Position numbers and translations under genes: made by a program. From Nageia nagi (taxonomy: Eukaryota; Pinophyta), in the NCBI GenBank assembly GCA_050084985.1, contig JBITNC010000002.1:16678001-16742000 (forward strand): a stretch of DNA of 64,000 nucleotides. The letters run 5' to 3'. How positions within the stretch are numbered: the stretch's first letter is position 1; the number at the start of each line of letters is the position of its first letter. Shown here piece by piece: positions 33,471 to 45,126 of the stretch. Under the pieces are notes generated by a model, which ran no database searches, had not been told where the DNA came from, and was given only the letters and a program-made list of their open reading frames with translations.

Positions 33471-35189
33471 TTAGACCGTCCAATTCTCAAGCCAAGGAAA
33501 CAAACGCTTCAAAATCCTATCAACATGTTCAAAGGATTTCCTCCTCCACCTTGATAAACTAATCAGTGATATTGTGCCCCCAAAGCTTGCTCCACACGAC
33601 AAGCCTAATGCAATCTCATACCATGGAATTTTAGTGGTCTTCTTTCCATTGTCATATGCTGTAGGATGCTTGGCAGCAAATTCTGGCCAAGAACAGTTCT
33701 TTGGAAGAGGACATCCCCATAAGTTTTGATTCCCCAAGAATGATGAGTTCTGAAATGTTTCGAGCTTTCCCCCTTGGGCTATAATTCCTGAAAGATTGTT
33801 GTTGGCCAAATTTAATGTGCCCAAGTAGCTGAGAGATTCAAGCTCCCAAGGAATCCTTCCAGAGAACCCGTTCATAGAAAGATCTAATGAATCTAGCTGC
33901 TGTAATTCTCCCAAACTACTTGGAATATTCCCATGTACATTGTTCCTCGATAGATTCAGAGACCTTAACCCTTTTAGTTTTCCAAAATCTGAAGGGACTG
34001 TTCCATTCAATTTGTTGTTGGAGAGATCGATCACTCTGAAAGTGGAAAGTATATATGGGTAATGGTCAACTCTGCCTTTTGTAGTTAAATACATATCATC
34101 ATAATACATTTGCACATAAAATTCACGACGGATGTGGAATGAAAGCGTATGGGACAGCTGAAGACCATCTTCTTTAGCTATAGCCATTGCTTGCAAAGAT
34201 ACAATGGTGTGCGGTATAGAACCTGATATATGATTGGAAGAAAGCTGCAAGATCTGGAGGTTCTTAAGTTTTCCAATTTCTATTGGAATATTGCCTTCAA
34301 AACCATTCCCCTGCACCACTAGAACTTTCAATAGTGCAAGATTTCCAATTGATTTTGGAATTTGACCATTGAATGAATTGTCCCCAATATCTAAAACTTG
34401 TAAATTTGTACAATTGATGATAAAATGAGGGAATGATCCCTGCAACTTATTATTACGAACCACAAATGACTGGAGTTCGCTTAGCTTACCAAACGCTTTG
34501 GGTATCCTTCCCTTCAAACTGTTGTTTCCCAAATGTAAAATTTTAAGCCCTGAGGAATTGGCCAAACTCGGAGGGATGATTCCACTTAAATTGTTGTTTG
34601 CAAGATCTAATATTGAAAGCTGAGACAAACCGCCCAGACTTGGAGAAATAATGCCTGTAAACAGATTATTATTGAGCAACAATATTGTCAAATCATACGA
34701 CCACAATGATGGCAAGTGTCCATCCAATGCATTGCTCGACAAGTCCAAAGACATGATCTGCATCCACGTTGCACTATTAGCAACAAGACCACCTTGTAGA
34801 TGATTTCCTGTGAGATTTATGTGTGTCAAGGTGACCCCATTGTCCCATAACCAGGAAGGAATCTCTCCAACAAGATTGTTACGCGCTGATGTTAACTCCT
34901 CAAGAAAGAGCTGCGTTGAAATCCAAAGCGGAATTTCATCTTCAATATTACATGACACTAAATTTAAGCTGTACAACTGAAAAGAGGGAATCCAGGTTGT
35001 GCTCAGGTTTAGCACACAATTGGACAGATACAAGTCCTGTGATTTGGTGCTGTTACGGAAGAAAGTTTCTGAGATTGTCTGGTTGTGGTTGAAGGAGAGC
35101 GAAAGAACTATCAAAGAGGATGGCAATGCTGAGGAAGAAATAGTCTCAAGTCCAAGGAGGCCGGCCATCAACTGAACTAAAGGAGTCAT
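33471..35189 (-). CDS. LRR receptor-like protein, C-terminal portion (5'-truncated, open frame)
   Basis: The 572-codon frame carries about 18 leucine-rich repeats of the plant extracellular type (L-x-x-L-x-L-x-x-N-x-L-x-G-x-I-P). A non-LRR island lies at about residues 333-383 (YYDDMYLTTKGR), then three or four further repeats to about 470, a C-terminal cap with paired cysteines (WGCPLPKNC, 491-499), and a membrane helix at about 522-545. A short basic tail (RWRRKSFEHVDRILKRLF) follows, with no kinase. This is the layout of RLPs, which act at the plasma membrane with partner kinases in defence or development. Usual RLPs exceed 850 residues; this one lacks signal peptide, N-cap and the first repeats. 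The same frame is open upstream only to a stop at about 35217. Upstream sequence is unrelated AT-rich DNA with no promoter visible, so expression is doubtful. Confidence 0.85.
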   Translation of the reverse strand: MTPLVQLMAGLLGLETISSSALPSSLIVLSLSFNHNQTISETFFRNSTKSQDLYLSNCVLNLSTTWIPSFQLYSLNLVSCNIEDEIPLWISTQLFLEELTSARNNLVGEIPSWLWDNGVTLTHINLTGNHLQGGLVANSATWMQIMSLDLSSNALDGHLPSLWSYDLTILLLNNNLFTGIISPSLGGLSQLSILDLANNNLSGIIPPSLANSSGLKILHLGNNSLKGRIPKAFGKLSELQSFVVRNNKLQGSFPHFIINCTNLQVLDIGDNSFNGQIPKSIGNLALLKVLVVQGNGFEGNIPIEIGKLKNLQILQLSSNHISGSIPHTIVSLQAMAIAKEDGLQLSHTLSFHIRREFYVQMYYDDMYLTTKGRVDHYPYILSTFRVIDLSNNKLNGTVPSDFGKLKGLRSLNLSRNNVHGNIPSSLGELQQLDSLDLSMNGFSGRIPWELESLSYLGTLNLANNNLSGIIAQGGKLETFQNSSFLGNQNLWGCPLPKNCSWPEFAAKHPTAYDNGKKTTKIPWYEIALGLSCGASFGGTISLISLSRWRRKSFEHVDRILKRLFPWLENWTV

Positions 35190-35219
35190 ATTGACTTGGG
35201 GTGGTTGGCCATAGAGTTA

Positions 35220-35864
35220 AAGTTAAATGTAATAGTCATTGTCATTATAGTATGATAATTTTTTTATTTTTTTAATGAAAATGAAATTATGAATAGATAA
35301 AATATGTTAATATATGTATAATATATTATTATATTAAAATTATTTTACAATATTTTTAGTTTTTTTTTTAAATATCATTTATTTATTTATTTTGATATAT
35401 ATCAAGGAAAAAAGATTTTTCTAAGTTATTGTGAGATGTAAGAGATAGAATGATGATATCAAGAGGAGAATTTCATATTTCAATAAGGTATGGTGTAAGG
35501 CCTTGATTAGATGAGATTTAATAAATAAGTAGTCATAAACATGCAAAGCATAAATGTATAGAAGTCAAATATGAGGCATGTGTATGATGCTAAAATTAGC
35601 TTTTGTATGGGTTAAATATAACATCCATGAAGTGAAAATCTATTATACAAACCGACACAAGGGAGAAAATTTAGGAATAGAAGGATAAATAGTTAATAGA
35701 GATAAATGAAGATTTGGGTGTCATATCCCCAAATATTAATATACTAAGACATTGATAAATAAATCCAAATGATGATTAAAGTATACTACATGGGTATACA
35801 AATGATAACATAATGTATATATAAATAATCAAAGTTTAGTATCAACTTATATTATTATTATTAA
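35220..35864. other. unassigned AT-rich sequence upstream of the truncated RLP
   Basis: The RLP homology stops abruptly near 35215. Nothing resembling the missing N-terminal repeats, signal peptide or a promoter is seen here. Confidence 0.5.
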
Positions 35865-36612
35865 AATGAAAAGGGTTTTGTTTGTAAAGATGTGTTATAA
35901 AAAAATAATTTCATGGACTACAATAATTGCAAGGTATGCAAGGAATGGCTTTATACCTTAGTTTGCGAGCAATAGTGATGGAATCATTCCCTCCACTTCA
36001 TTCTTTCCCTCTCCTTCGCTCTCTTGCTTGATCTCTATTATCTTGTTTGATTTTTACTCTCTCATCTCATGCCTCTTGTTTTTCATAAATTTGGGTGGTA
36101 AACCTCAAATGTTTTGTGGGATATGTTCACACAATTTGTTTATTTGTTATGATAGTTTTAAATCACCATTTTCTTATATATTAAAATTTTCATGATAGTT
36201 TTAAACCACCATTTTTGTGTACAATTGTGACAATGTCTTTGATAGATATTTATACAAAATGTAGGAGCATTAACATGAAAAGGGTTTTGTTTGTAAAAAT
36301 GTGTTATAAAAAAATAATTTCATGGACTACAATAATTGCAAGGTATGCAAGGAATGGCTTTGTACCTTAGGTTGTAAGCAATAGTGATGGAATCATTCCC
36401 TCTACTTCATTCTTTCCCTCTCCTTCGCTCTCTTGCTTGATCTCTATTCTCTTATTTGGTTTTTACTCTCTCATCTCATGCCTCTTGTTTGTTTCAAATT
36501 TGGGTGGTAAACCTCAAATTTTTTGTGAGATATGTGCACACAATTTGTTTATTTTTTATGATAGTTTTAAACCACCATTTTCTTATATATTAAAACCATC
36601 ATGAGAACCCAT
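35865..36612. repeat. direct tandem duplication, period 409 bp
   Basis: Sequence from 35865 (AATGAAAAGGGTTTTGTTTG) recurs 409 bases later and continues to about 36610. The two copies are nearly identical over about 320 bases (for example TGGACTACAATAATTGCAAG and CTTTCCCTCTCCTTCGCTCT). The duplication is therefore young compared with the other repeats here. No coding frame is conserved. Confidence 0.85.
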
Positions 36613-36754
36613 CTTCTAACATATCTTATGTGGTTTTTCAACCACATATAAAAACCATCATCTATTATTTTTATTATGAAAATTAAACCCAATTTTAATA
36701 TAATGATAAGCTTTATGCATAATTTTATATTATTAATTGCTATATTATATTATT

Positions 36755-38622
36755 TTTGAATGAAAAAGGCTTTTATATTACTAAAATATTTTCCATACAA
36801 AAGAGGGTGGATGGGATTGAGCATATCCTTTGGAACACGACAACACCAAACTAACTACTTAGTAGTTAGGAATAGAGTACAAAATACATCTTATCAAAAA
36901 GATCTCGCCAAAATATACAAATGACCACCAACTAACCACCAAAAATCACAACAAAACTAAAGTCACAGTCCTCAAAGTGTAACAACCAATAGAATAAAAT
37001 ACCGCATAAATCATGAGAAGGCAAAAGGCAAAAATTATCAACAAATTGCATATATTCCCAACCATCACCCTCAAAAATAACAACATTCCATCCATCATTG
37101 TAATTACTTCTACTAGCATTGGCACACATATCAATATCAAATTAACAAGATGAGGGGAGGGATTTGAAACATCTTCCCATGTTGTAATTGGAGCAAAAAG
37201 TTTTGATCGAACATCCCATCCACTTTGAGATCGAGAAGTAGCGAGCTCTCTAGACTATATGCATTTAGGGTTAGGCGGAGGTTGCGATTGATAAGGTGAA
37301 TTCGTAGGAGTGATACCAACATACATATGTTACAATGGAGCAGGAGTACAACTATGTGATCAACATCTGGGAGATCAACAAGATCATTCTTGATGAGGAG
37401 AAAACTCATCAGGCAAGATACAACTAATAATGCAAGGAGAATTCCCCCAATGGTTAAGCAAATTACATAAGTATTGAACCTCCAAGTGACTTTCTACACC
37501 TAGACCATAATATGCAACCATCAATTATAAAAAATAGCATATTTATCAGCAAGAGAAAAGGTGGTCGAGGGGTATTCTCGATCAAACATAATATTATTTC
37601 TTATTGTCTATAGATGGTAGAGAATATTGATTCTGAAAATATATCAAACTTTGCCTAAGGGCTCTATAAATTAAAGAAGATCTCCAAGAATAGTATGAAG
37701 CCAAGAGCAACGAAAGACTAAGGAAGCATTAAAAAATGATAGAATTTAATACCAAGCCTACTAAGCCTTAGCATATAAACAAAAAACATGGGGGAAATCT
37801 TCACACTCTTGACAATAAGGATAAGTAGGATTAACCACACCCAAATACATATGTCTATGACCAATAAGAAGATCTTGATGCAAAAGACTTTAGATAAAAA
37901 ACTCTTCTTAGGTTCAATATACTTAGCCAAAATAAGGAATTTGAATATTTCTCCATTTTGAATCCATTTGCAAGGAAATTGAACAAGCTAGTCAAGGATG
38001 GGATGCATATATTATCTGTAGCAAGGATGTTTTTACCACTGAATGATGGACCGAGAGGCAAGACAAAAAGTGTCCAAGCATTGCAAAGCAATTTTAATAG
38101 ATTGCTCAGCCATCAATACCAAAGGCTTTAGCATTAGCCATATGAGAAAGAGCAATCTTCAAATCATCCAAGGAGAGAGGTGTGTCACAAAAATCCCTCT
38201 AAGCTTGGGAGAGCTTATGAGGTATGATGGCATAACAATCCTCCAGGGCTTGTTGATGAATTGGGGAAAGAGGATGGGAAGCAAAGACCTTTTGATAATG
38301 AAAAACAAAGGTGGAGATAATCTTAGGAAGAGAGGTGAGATGAACTCCATCAAATTGAATAGCAATGATTTGATACACATGAATAGGAGTATGGAGGCAT
38401 CTAAATAATTCTTTAGATACTTTATCTCCAATATTAAGCCAATTAAGATAGGTATGAAGCTGAGTACCCTTAGCCTCAAAAAAGCTAGCTTTCCTAATTT
38501 CATAAGGAAGAGCTACCACATGAGCTTGAGAAGGGCCATAAAAAGGATTGGTTTCAAGATTTTGAATGATTCGAGCAAGCTCAAATTTGAGAATCTGATT
38601 AGACTTCAACCTTTGCTTAGCA
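36755..38622 (-). mobile_element. LINE, 5'-truncated, ORF2 C-terminal part
   Basis: On the minus strand, the open segment 38199-38609 contains HTYLNWLNIGDKVSKELF and later LSPIHQQAL, the region between endonuclease and reverse transcriptase (W-L-x-x-G-D-x-N-S-K-F-F). It continues through LSLDDLKIALSHMANAKA, the start of the RT. Near 37800-37900 lie LHQDLLIGHRHMYLG and CQECEDFPHVFCLYA, the zinc-binding zf-RVT module after the RT. The central RT palm with its YxDD is deleted or unrecognisable. The 3' tail ends in an AATATAAAAGCCTTTTTCAT-like sequence at about 36755. The 5' end abuts the first DYW copy. Plus-strand frames here are antisense shadows. Confidence 0.75.
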
Positions 38623-38965
38623 AATACAAGAAATTTATGGTAAGTTGGAAAGATTATCTTAGGTGATGAAAGTAGTAGGATATTTTCCTCATATGATATT
38701 TATTCTGCAAAAATGTGGAGAAAGAAGAGAAGGAATATATTCTTCACCACCATAGTGAGAAATTAATATTTTCTTTTGGGATATTAGGTATATCCTCTGG
38801 CACAACCATTCAAGTTATGAAGAACCTTCGATTATGTTGTAACTACTACTCTACAACAAAGTTTCTCTCCAAAATTGATGCATGAGAAATTGTTGTAAGG
38901 GATCCTCACCATTTTCACCACTTCAAGGATGGTTAGTGTTCATGTGGTGATTACTAGTGATTGAC
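38622..38965 (+). pseudogene. PPR DYW-domain relic, copy 1
   Basis: Reading with frame shifts, the segment gives VMKVVGYFPHMIFIL, then a SEKL block, then VMKNLRLCCNYYSTTKF, and FHHFKDG followed by CSCGDY and a stop. These are the landmarks of the C-terminal DYW deaminase-like domain of plant PPR proteins, which edit organelle RNA (H-x-E then C-x-x-C). The HSE is partly kept (HHSEK) and the CxxC has become CxxY. The terminal tryptophan codon is TAG. The left end is cut by the LINE. Confidence 0.75.
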
Positions 38966-39351
38966 TAAAGGATGTTTGATGTGGAAATGGAACAAATCTT
39001 TCTCTAGCAAATGATTTATTTTAGCAAAGTCTTTGACAACCATTATCATGTGGTTATAATGTAGGTAGGAAAGGATATGAGGATAATCTCTTTAAAAATT
39101 CATTCAAACCAATTATTAGATTGCAAAACCCTTCAAATCTTATGTAATGCTTTTGAGCTTGGTGTTCTTCTAAGACATAATCCAAATAATTATTAATGTT
39201 AAATTACTTAAGCTATTGATAAGGGATTTCATTCAAACATGTTAACCTTACAATATTAGGATTTTTTTTAATGTTCAATGATTATATTCTCTTTTTCTAC
39301 CATTGTTTCTCAAAATAAATACAAAAAAATGATGAAATATGCATACCTTTT
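38966..39351 (+). repeat. 3' flank amplified together with the DYW copies
   Basis: Phrases such as CTAGCAAATGATTTATTTTA, CATTCAAACCAATTATTAGA and AATAATTATTAATGTTAAAT recur downstream of the other DYW copies (41945-42300, 42690-42760 plus 45127-45440). The amplified unit therefore included about 400 bases of 3' sequence. Confidence 0.75.
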
Positions 39352-39610
39352 ATATGGTAGATAAATCGTTCAATCCAAAAATACAAGATATTTATGGTGA
39401 GTTGGAGAGATTCTCTTAGGTGATGAAAGAAAAAAGATATATTCCTTATACTAGATTTATTATGCAAGATGCCAAGGAGGAAGAGAAGAAATAAATTCTT
39501 CACCACCATAAAGAGAAACTAGCAATTACTGTTGAGCTATTAAGCACATCATCTAGCACAACCACTCGAGTTATCAAGAACCTTCCAGTATATGGTAACT
39601 AGCACTCTAT
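39352..39610 (+). pseudogene. PPR DYW-domain relic, copy 2
   Basis: EIYGELERFS, a stop, then VMKE, YIPYTRFIMQDAKEEEK and KEKLAITVELLSTSSSTTTR match the DYW domain. The copy breaks off after about 85 codons at VIKNLPVYGN, before the C-terminal half. The histidine of HSE is kept but the serine is a lysine (HHKEK). Confidence 0.75.
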
Positions 39611-39764
39611 AGAAATTTAGAATTATTATTAAATTTGAGCCCATTGACCAGGAGCAAGACGACGCTCCAGGCCGTATTCTTCACGCAAAATCCTAATAAT
39701 AATTGCATAGAAAGGTCCTTGTTACTAGTAATATCTTGTTCGTGGCAACTGGTTATTTGATGTT

Positions 39765-40060
39765 AGATTTGGTGGTCTTCTTTCTTTTGTCATATGGACA
39801 ATTATGCTGAGAAGAAAATTCTTGGCAGGAACAGTTCTTCGGAAGAGGACATCTCCATAAGTTTTTATTCTCCAAGTACGATGACTTTCGAAATGTTTGC
39901 AGCTTTCGTCGGTGGGGTATAATTCATGAATGGTGGTTGTTGACGAAATTTTCCACACGGCATAAGAAATGACACCCAGAGAAATGATGAAGTGTAGAAT
40001 GTGGGCCGAGGAAGAGAACATGATTGATCGCGAATCTCTCTCTCGTGGAAATTTCAAGAA
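39765..40060 (-). pseudogene. RLP relic: signal-peptide region fused to the C-terminal cap
   Basis: On the minus strand, a hydrophobic start (MFSSSAHILHFIISLGVISY) at about 39955-40022 is followed at once by a decayed last LRR (NFVNNHHS, stop) and by LWRCPLPKNCSCQEFSSQ, the cap seen in the intact RLP. Everything between signal peptide and the last repeat is missing. The 159-codon frame at 39725-40204 spans this but switches out of the RLP frame. Sequence just upstream (ATGTGGGCCGAGG) also occurs at 61140-61260 before another RLP relic, supporting it as the genuine 5' end of the gene family. Confidence 0.65.
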
Positions 40061-40084
40061 GTTGAAATGTGGGCCGAGTAGAGT

Positions 40085-40611
40085 AGTGAGAATGTCACTA
40101 ACTATTGTAAAGGAAATACATATCACAAAATAAGTGTTAGGGGATTCAAGTAGAAGAATAGATAGAGCATGCAATATGTAAGGGACCATAGGATAAATGT
40201 ACAAAATTACATGTAAAAGAATATATAAATATAGATATTTCTCTTATGAAACGTAATAAAAGAAATATGTGAGTATCATTTAAATTTTGTATTGAGTTCA
40301 CTTGTATTGGGAGATCATCTCTTCAAAGAGACTTACAAAATATGAAGTGAAGTGCTATGTCTTCATAATGTTATTTTATATTTGAATAGAGATATTCTTT
40401 TTATATTTACAAACTATGATATGCCATGTAACTATTCCATTCTTATTAGCTAATTTTTATCTTTGGTATAAGGTTAATATTGGTTGAATAACACATATCA
40501 TTTAGTAGATCTATACACATAGCTTTCCACATATCAATATCCATCCAAATTCCAAATAATGTAAAATAAAGAGTTTTATAGATTATCTACATTTATTTTA
40601 TTACAAGATGT
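40085..40611 (-). repeat. copy of the RLP 3' flank
   Basis: It matches 32600-33115 with scattered differences. It joins the N-terminal RLP fragment directly, which shows that about 1.85 kb containing the gene's C-terminal half has been deleted in this copy. Confidence 0.8.
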
Positions 40612-41265
40612 AAGCTGTACAACTGAAAGGAGGGAGTCCACGTTGTGCTCATGTTTAGCACACAATTGGATAGATACAAGTCCTCTAATTTGGTGCTGTT
40701 ATGAAAGAAAGTTTTTAAGATTGCCTGGTTGTGGTTGAAGGAGAGCGAAAGAACTTCCAAAGAGGATGGCAATGTTGAGGATGAAATACTCTCATTGAAT
40801 GCATTAGTGTCAACATACAGGATAGTAAGAGAGTGGAGTCCAACTAATGAAAAAGGAAGTGTTCCACTCAGTTGGTTTGAGCCAACATCTAAGTAGGAGA
40901 GAAGAGAAAGGTTGCCTAAAGTGTATGGAACCTTACCACTCAGTTCATTGTCCCAAAGATAGACTCCCTAACGATGATGGTATGCTTCCACTAAAATGAT
41001 TATGATCAAGGTCAATCTCTATTAAATGAGAAAGATTACCAAGGCATGATGGTATGTTGCCACTAAATGCATTTGTGCTAGAATTCAGGGAAGTGAGGAA
41101 ATGGAGTCCCCCAAATGAAAAAGGAAGTGTCCCACTCGGTTTGTTTGATAAAAAATCTAAAACAAAGAGTAGAGAAAGGTTACCTAAAGTGTATCGAACT
41201 TGATAATCCATTTCTACTCAAGTCCAAGAAGTTGAGAAAATGAAGGAATCTTTGGTAAGCACAGA
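40612..41265 (-). pseudogene. RLP relic: N-terminal and central LRRs
   Basis: The open segment 40945-41211 contains SGTLPFSFGGLHFLTSL and FSGNIPSCLGNLSHLIEIDL, ordinary plant LRRs. Further 3' (40612-40940), with frame breaks, it matches the first 75 residues of the 572-codon RLP (ALPSSL, LSFNHNQ, LSNCVLN). It therefore supplies repeats missing from that copy. It ends where the 3' flank begins, after the SFQLYSL block. Confidence 0.8.
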
Positions 41266-41309
41266 ATGATTATTATGGAATGCAATAATCATAAGATATG
41301 CATAGAATG

Positions 41310-41480
41310 AGTATTCTTTTGGGTTGTTAAGCACATACTCTAGCATAAGCATTTGAGTTGTGAAGAAGTTTTATGTGGTGACCAAAGGATGTTTGTTGTG
41401 GAAATAGAAGAAATATTTTTCTTGCAAATGATTTATTTTAGCAAAGTCTTTTACTTCCATAGTCTTGTAGTTGTATTTTA
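41310..41480 (+). pseudogene. PPR DYW-domain relic, internally deleted short copy
   Basis: TTTTGGGTTGTTAAGCACAT (the F-G-L-L-S-T block) and a decayed V-K-K stretch jump directly to the 3' flank phrase GACCAAAGGATGTTTGTTGT. About 120 bases, including the C-terminal half of the domain, are absent. It leads into the next copy. Confidence 0.6.
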
Positions 41481-41559
41481 GTCATACAAGGATCCAAGCA
41501 TAATCTCTTTGGAAATTTATTTGAAAAATATAGATTGCAAAAATATTCAAATCTATCTC

Positions 41560-41925
41560 TTTTTTTGTGGTAGATAGATGACATCCAAAAATACAGAAAA
41601 TTTATGATGAGTTGGAGAGATTTTCTTAGGTGATTAAAGCAGTAAGATATGCTCCTCATACAAGATTTGTTCTACAAGATGTCAAGGAGAAAGAGAAAGA
41701 ACAAATTATTTACCACCACACTGAGAAATTAGCAATTATTTTGGTATGTTAAATACATCCTATAGCACAGCCATTTAAGTTGTGAAGAAACTTCAATTAT
41801 GTGGTAACTACTACTTCGCAACAAAGTTTCTCTTTAAAATTATTGCATAAGAAATTATTGTAAAAGATGTCAACTATTTTTACCACTTCATGTATAAATA
41901 ATGTTCATATAGTGATTACTAGTGA
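41560..41925 (+). pseudogene. PPR DYW-domain relic, copy 3
   Basis: After HPKIQ, the ENL-like and ELERF blocks, it carries TRFVLQDVKEKEK-like and HTEKLAIILV-like sequence and ends in the decayed C-S-Y-S-D-Y block followed by TAG. Frame breaks occur throughout. It is followed by the shared 3' flank to about 42310. Confidence 0.7.
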
Positions 41926-42319
41926 TTAACTAAAGGTTGTTCTCTATGGAAATGGAATGAAGCTTTTTATAGCAAAATGATTTATTTTAGAAAAGTCTTT
42001 GACTACCATTATCATGTGGGTGTATTGCACATAGGCAAGGGTTCAAGATAATCTCGTTGGAAATTCATTCAAACTAGTTATTATACAAAAATCTTGAAAT
42101 CTTGAGGGATGCTTTTGAGCATGCGATTTTGCTAGGACATAATCCAAATAATTATTAATGTTAAATTACCTTAGGTATTGATATAGGCTTTCATTGAAAA
42201 CATGTTAACCTTACAAGCTTAAGCCATTTTTTAAAAATGTTAGATGATCATATTCTTTTTTTTTTCTACTATTTTTTTTGAAAACATATGAAAAATGATG
42301 AAAGCTTTATACTTATTTT

Positions 42320-42680
42320 GTAGTAGATAGATGACATCCAAAAATACAAGAAATTTATGGTAAGTTGGAAAGATTATCTTAACTAATGAAAATTGTAGGA
42401 TATTTTCCTCATATGAGAATTATTTTGCAAGATATCCAGAAAGAAGAGAAGGAACATATTCTTCACCACCATAATGAGAAACTAACCATTTCTTTTGGGA
42501 TATTAAGCATATCCTTTGGCACAACCATTCAATATATAAAGAACCTTTGAGTATGTTGTAACTACCTTTATACAACAAATATTCTCTCCAAAATTAATGC
42601 ATGAGAAATTGTTGTAAGGAATCCCAACTATATTCACCGCTTCTATGATGGATAATGTTCATGTGGTGATTACTAGTGAT
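42320..42680 (+). pseudogene. PPR DYW-domain relic, copy 4
   Basis: It is closely related to copy 1 (AAATTTATGGTAAGTTGGAA, ATATTTTCCTCATATGA). It ends CSCGDY followed by TAG. Its 3' flank is interrupted at 42766 by a LINE and resumes at 45127. Confidence 0.75.
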
Positions 42681-42765
42681 TGACTAAAGGATATTTGGAG
42701 TAGAAATGAAATAAATCTTTCTCTAGCAAATGATTTATTTTAGCAAAATATTTGACTACCATTAT

Positions 42766-45126
42766 GAAATGAAATGAAATATTATTAATGTCTATGTTGG
42801 GCTGAATATGACCCAAGGGACTAAGAAAGTAGAATAGTGAAAACTACAAGTAGGGGGGCAAAATGTTCCCAACCAACTTAAGCAAAAAACAAAAACACAA
42901 AAGAGTGTAAAAATATGTATAGAGACAATAAATCATCCATAAAAGGTATTATATCTTAGTTTCTCTTAACATTGGATGTTGATGAATCAATATTAGAAAA
43001 ATCATTGATCTGGCTCTACCTATCATTAATCTAAAGTCCCAAATATCTATGGATACATTTTTTAGTGACCCTACTAATGTCTAAATGATCTGATGCTTGT
43101 CATTTTTGACTAATATCTATATCACCCGTTGGTCTATTAGAGCTAGTGAAGTAGGATGTGATAAGCTAAGACTATTGAGGATGGGAGACACCTAGATGAG
43201 AGTTCTTTTGCTGATGATATTGGTTTACTTCTCTAATATAAATTCTAAGGCAACATTGGTACTCATGACTGAAAATGGTGGATATAAGGCATGAATCACC
43301 CCTAAATAAGTAGTGGAACCTACCTCAAATCTCATAGTAGATTGGACAACGAAAAATAAATTGGTCTAGAGTTTCTACTTCCCCTAGGGAATAAAACATA
43401 CATATCCATTCCTCTCTTAGAACATAATGATCTTTTTCAACCTGTATTGGATGGGAGCATACTTGAAGTTTCCCAATGGAGACATGTATGCCATGTGTGA
43501 AAGGCTACTAGAGGTATTGAGGAGGCATTATCTAACTGTAATATCCCTATTTCTATGGTATTTTACCCATTTCACCTATGATGAATGGGAACATTAGCTT
43601 AGGTGTGATTTCATCTATTTTTTTAGGTTTTGGCCAAATATTGTAGGTTCTAGTTGGAGACTTAGTTAAATGCTCTAATTATGGAACAATTGTCCTTTTT
43701 ATTTAATTATTGTTTTTAGTTGAATTCCTAAAATGCCAATAATATCATATTAGTGATACCAAGGAAAATATATTTGTAAATGCAATATTAGTCTTCAATA
43801 ATGATGTGTTGCATATTTCTAGCCTTGATGGATGTAATACTGGTATTTAGATGGTCCTCTTGTCATTAATGCTCCCCTCTTTCAGGTAGAGCATCCCCCA
43901 TTTCATTACACAAACTATGAGACATCAAGAGATCCCTAAGCTTGGACATGATACATCTAGAGAGGAATTTGGCATCACAAGATATTATTGAGCTCTCCTC
44001 CTTAGACATTAGGATTGTATGGATCCCAAGACCCCATGTTGGCATTTATGCACCCTAGGATCCCATGTCACACCCCAAGAGGTATTTGGATTCCAATCAT
44101 TGACTCCAATATGCATGGAAAGCCATGCCAACCTAGAATTTCATTTTTAGACCCTTGGATGTGATCTCATCTATCCTGAGGCTCTCCATCTTGGGCATTT
44201 TCAACAAGAGCATACATATCAAATATCTCCATATTAGATTAAAGCAATGCAATATTAGAATATGATCATCCATTTCTATAAAAGGAAGACTCCTAGAAAT
44301 TAAGAGATGTGCTAAATTATTTATTAAATCCCCTTTTATTTGATTAAGTGTGAGAACACTATCTTTGCCATTTGTAGGTACAGGTTTGCATTTGAGATCT
44401 CATAGTGATAGAAGGTGAGCCTTGAGCTTACTCTAGTTATTTTGGAGAGGAACATTATTGGTTTCATCACAAAGGTAGTAGGGAATCCCTAGGCTTGGCC
44501 TTGCTATGGTTGTAATTGGTGAGGCCCTAGTGCCATCCAAAATAACCCTATTAGAGGTAGTCTTGGTGCAATCTCCTTAAGCATAAAAATATATTTATGT
44601 AATTATGTTACTCTCTTGTTCTATCAATAAAATTATATTTTCTATCTTAAATTCACTATTTATCTCCTTATGATTGTTCATTGGATTTGGAAGTGTATTT
44701 ACATAGTTAAATTCATGTATTCCCTTCCTTATTGCAATGTTGGGTTTTTAGAGATATTTTTGCATGTTTGTAACTACATTGTTATCAAACTAGCTATACA
44801 TTGGGTTGTTTATGCTATTTTGAGTTTATTTGGATAGATTTGGAGATTCAAGATAAACATTCCTCTCCTAGGGTACATTTGAGCATGATCTACTAGTTTG
44901 GGATCACCACATTGACTATCTTGGATATGAAGAAAGTTCTCATAATAAAAGGATAGCTTAGAGGAGGGGGTAATGGAATGTATCCAAGTGCAATGGGTAT
45001 ATTGAAGAATGATATCCTTCTAGATCTCAAGAATTATTTTTTCCTTCTTATTCTATGATGAAACTCCAAGGGAGTAAGGAGGAAGTCTTTCAATATGAAT
45101 TTGAATACTTTTTAAAACTATAGATG
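42766..45126 (-). mobile_element. LINE, 5'-truncated, inserted in a DYW 3' flank
   Basis: It is flanked by CATTAT hexamers (42760-42765 and 45127-45132), and the uninterrupted version of the site is seen at about 39040 (CATTATCATGTGG). On the minus strand it ends in an ATTTCATTTCATTTC-type tail. At about 43340-43420 the minus strand encodes GEVETLDQFIFRCPIYYEI after frame correction, the zf-RVT motif after LINE reverse transcriptase. The rest (43600-45100) is too decayed to place. Confidence 0.7.

Noticed and set aside
34889-35092. 67-codon plus-strand open frame
   Set aside because: It is antisense to the LRR coding frame and has no features of its own.
38043-38408. 121-codon plus-strand open frame
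   Set aside because: It is antisense to the LINE ORF2 segment, whose minus-strand reading shows clear family motifs.
39725-40204. 159-codon minus-strand frame as an intact small membrane protein
   Set aside because: It strings together RLP flank, signal-peptide-like sequence and cap sequence read partly out of the family frame. It is better explained as a deletion relic.
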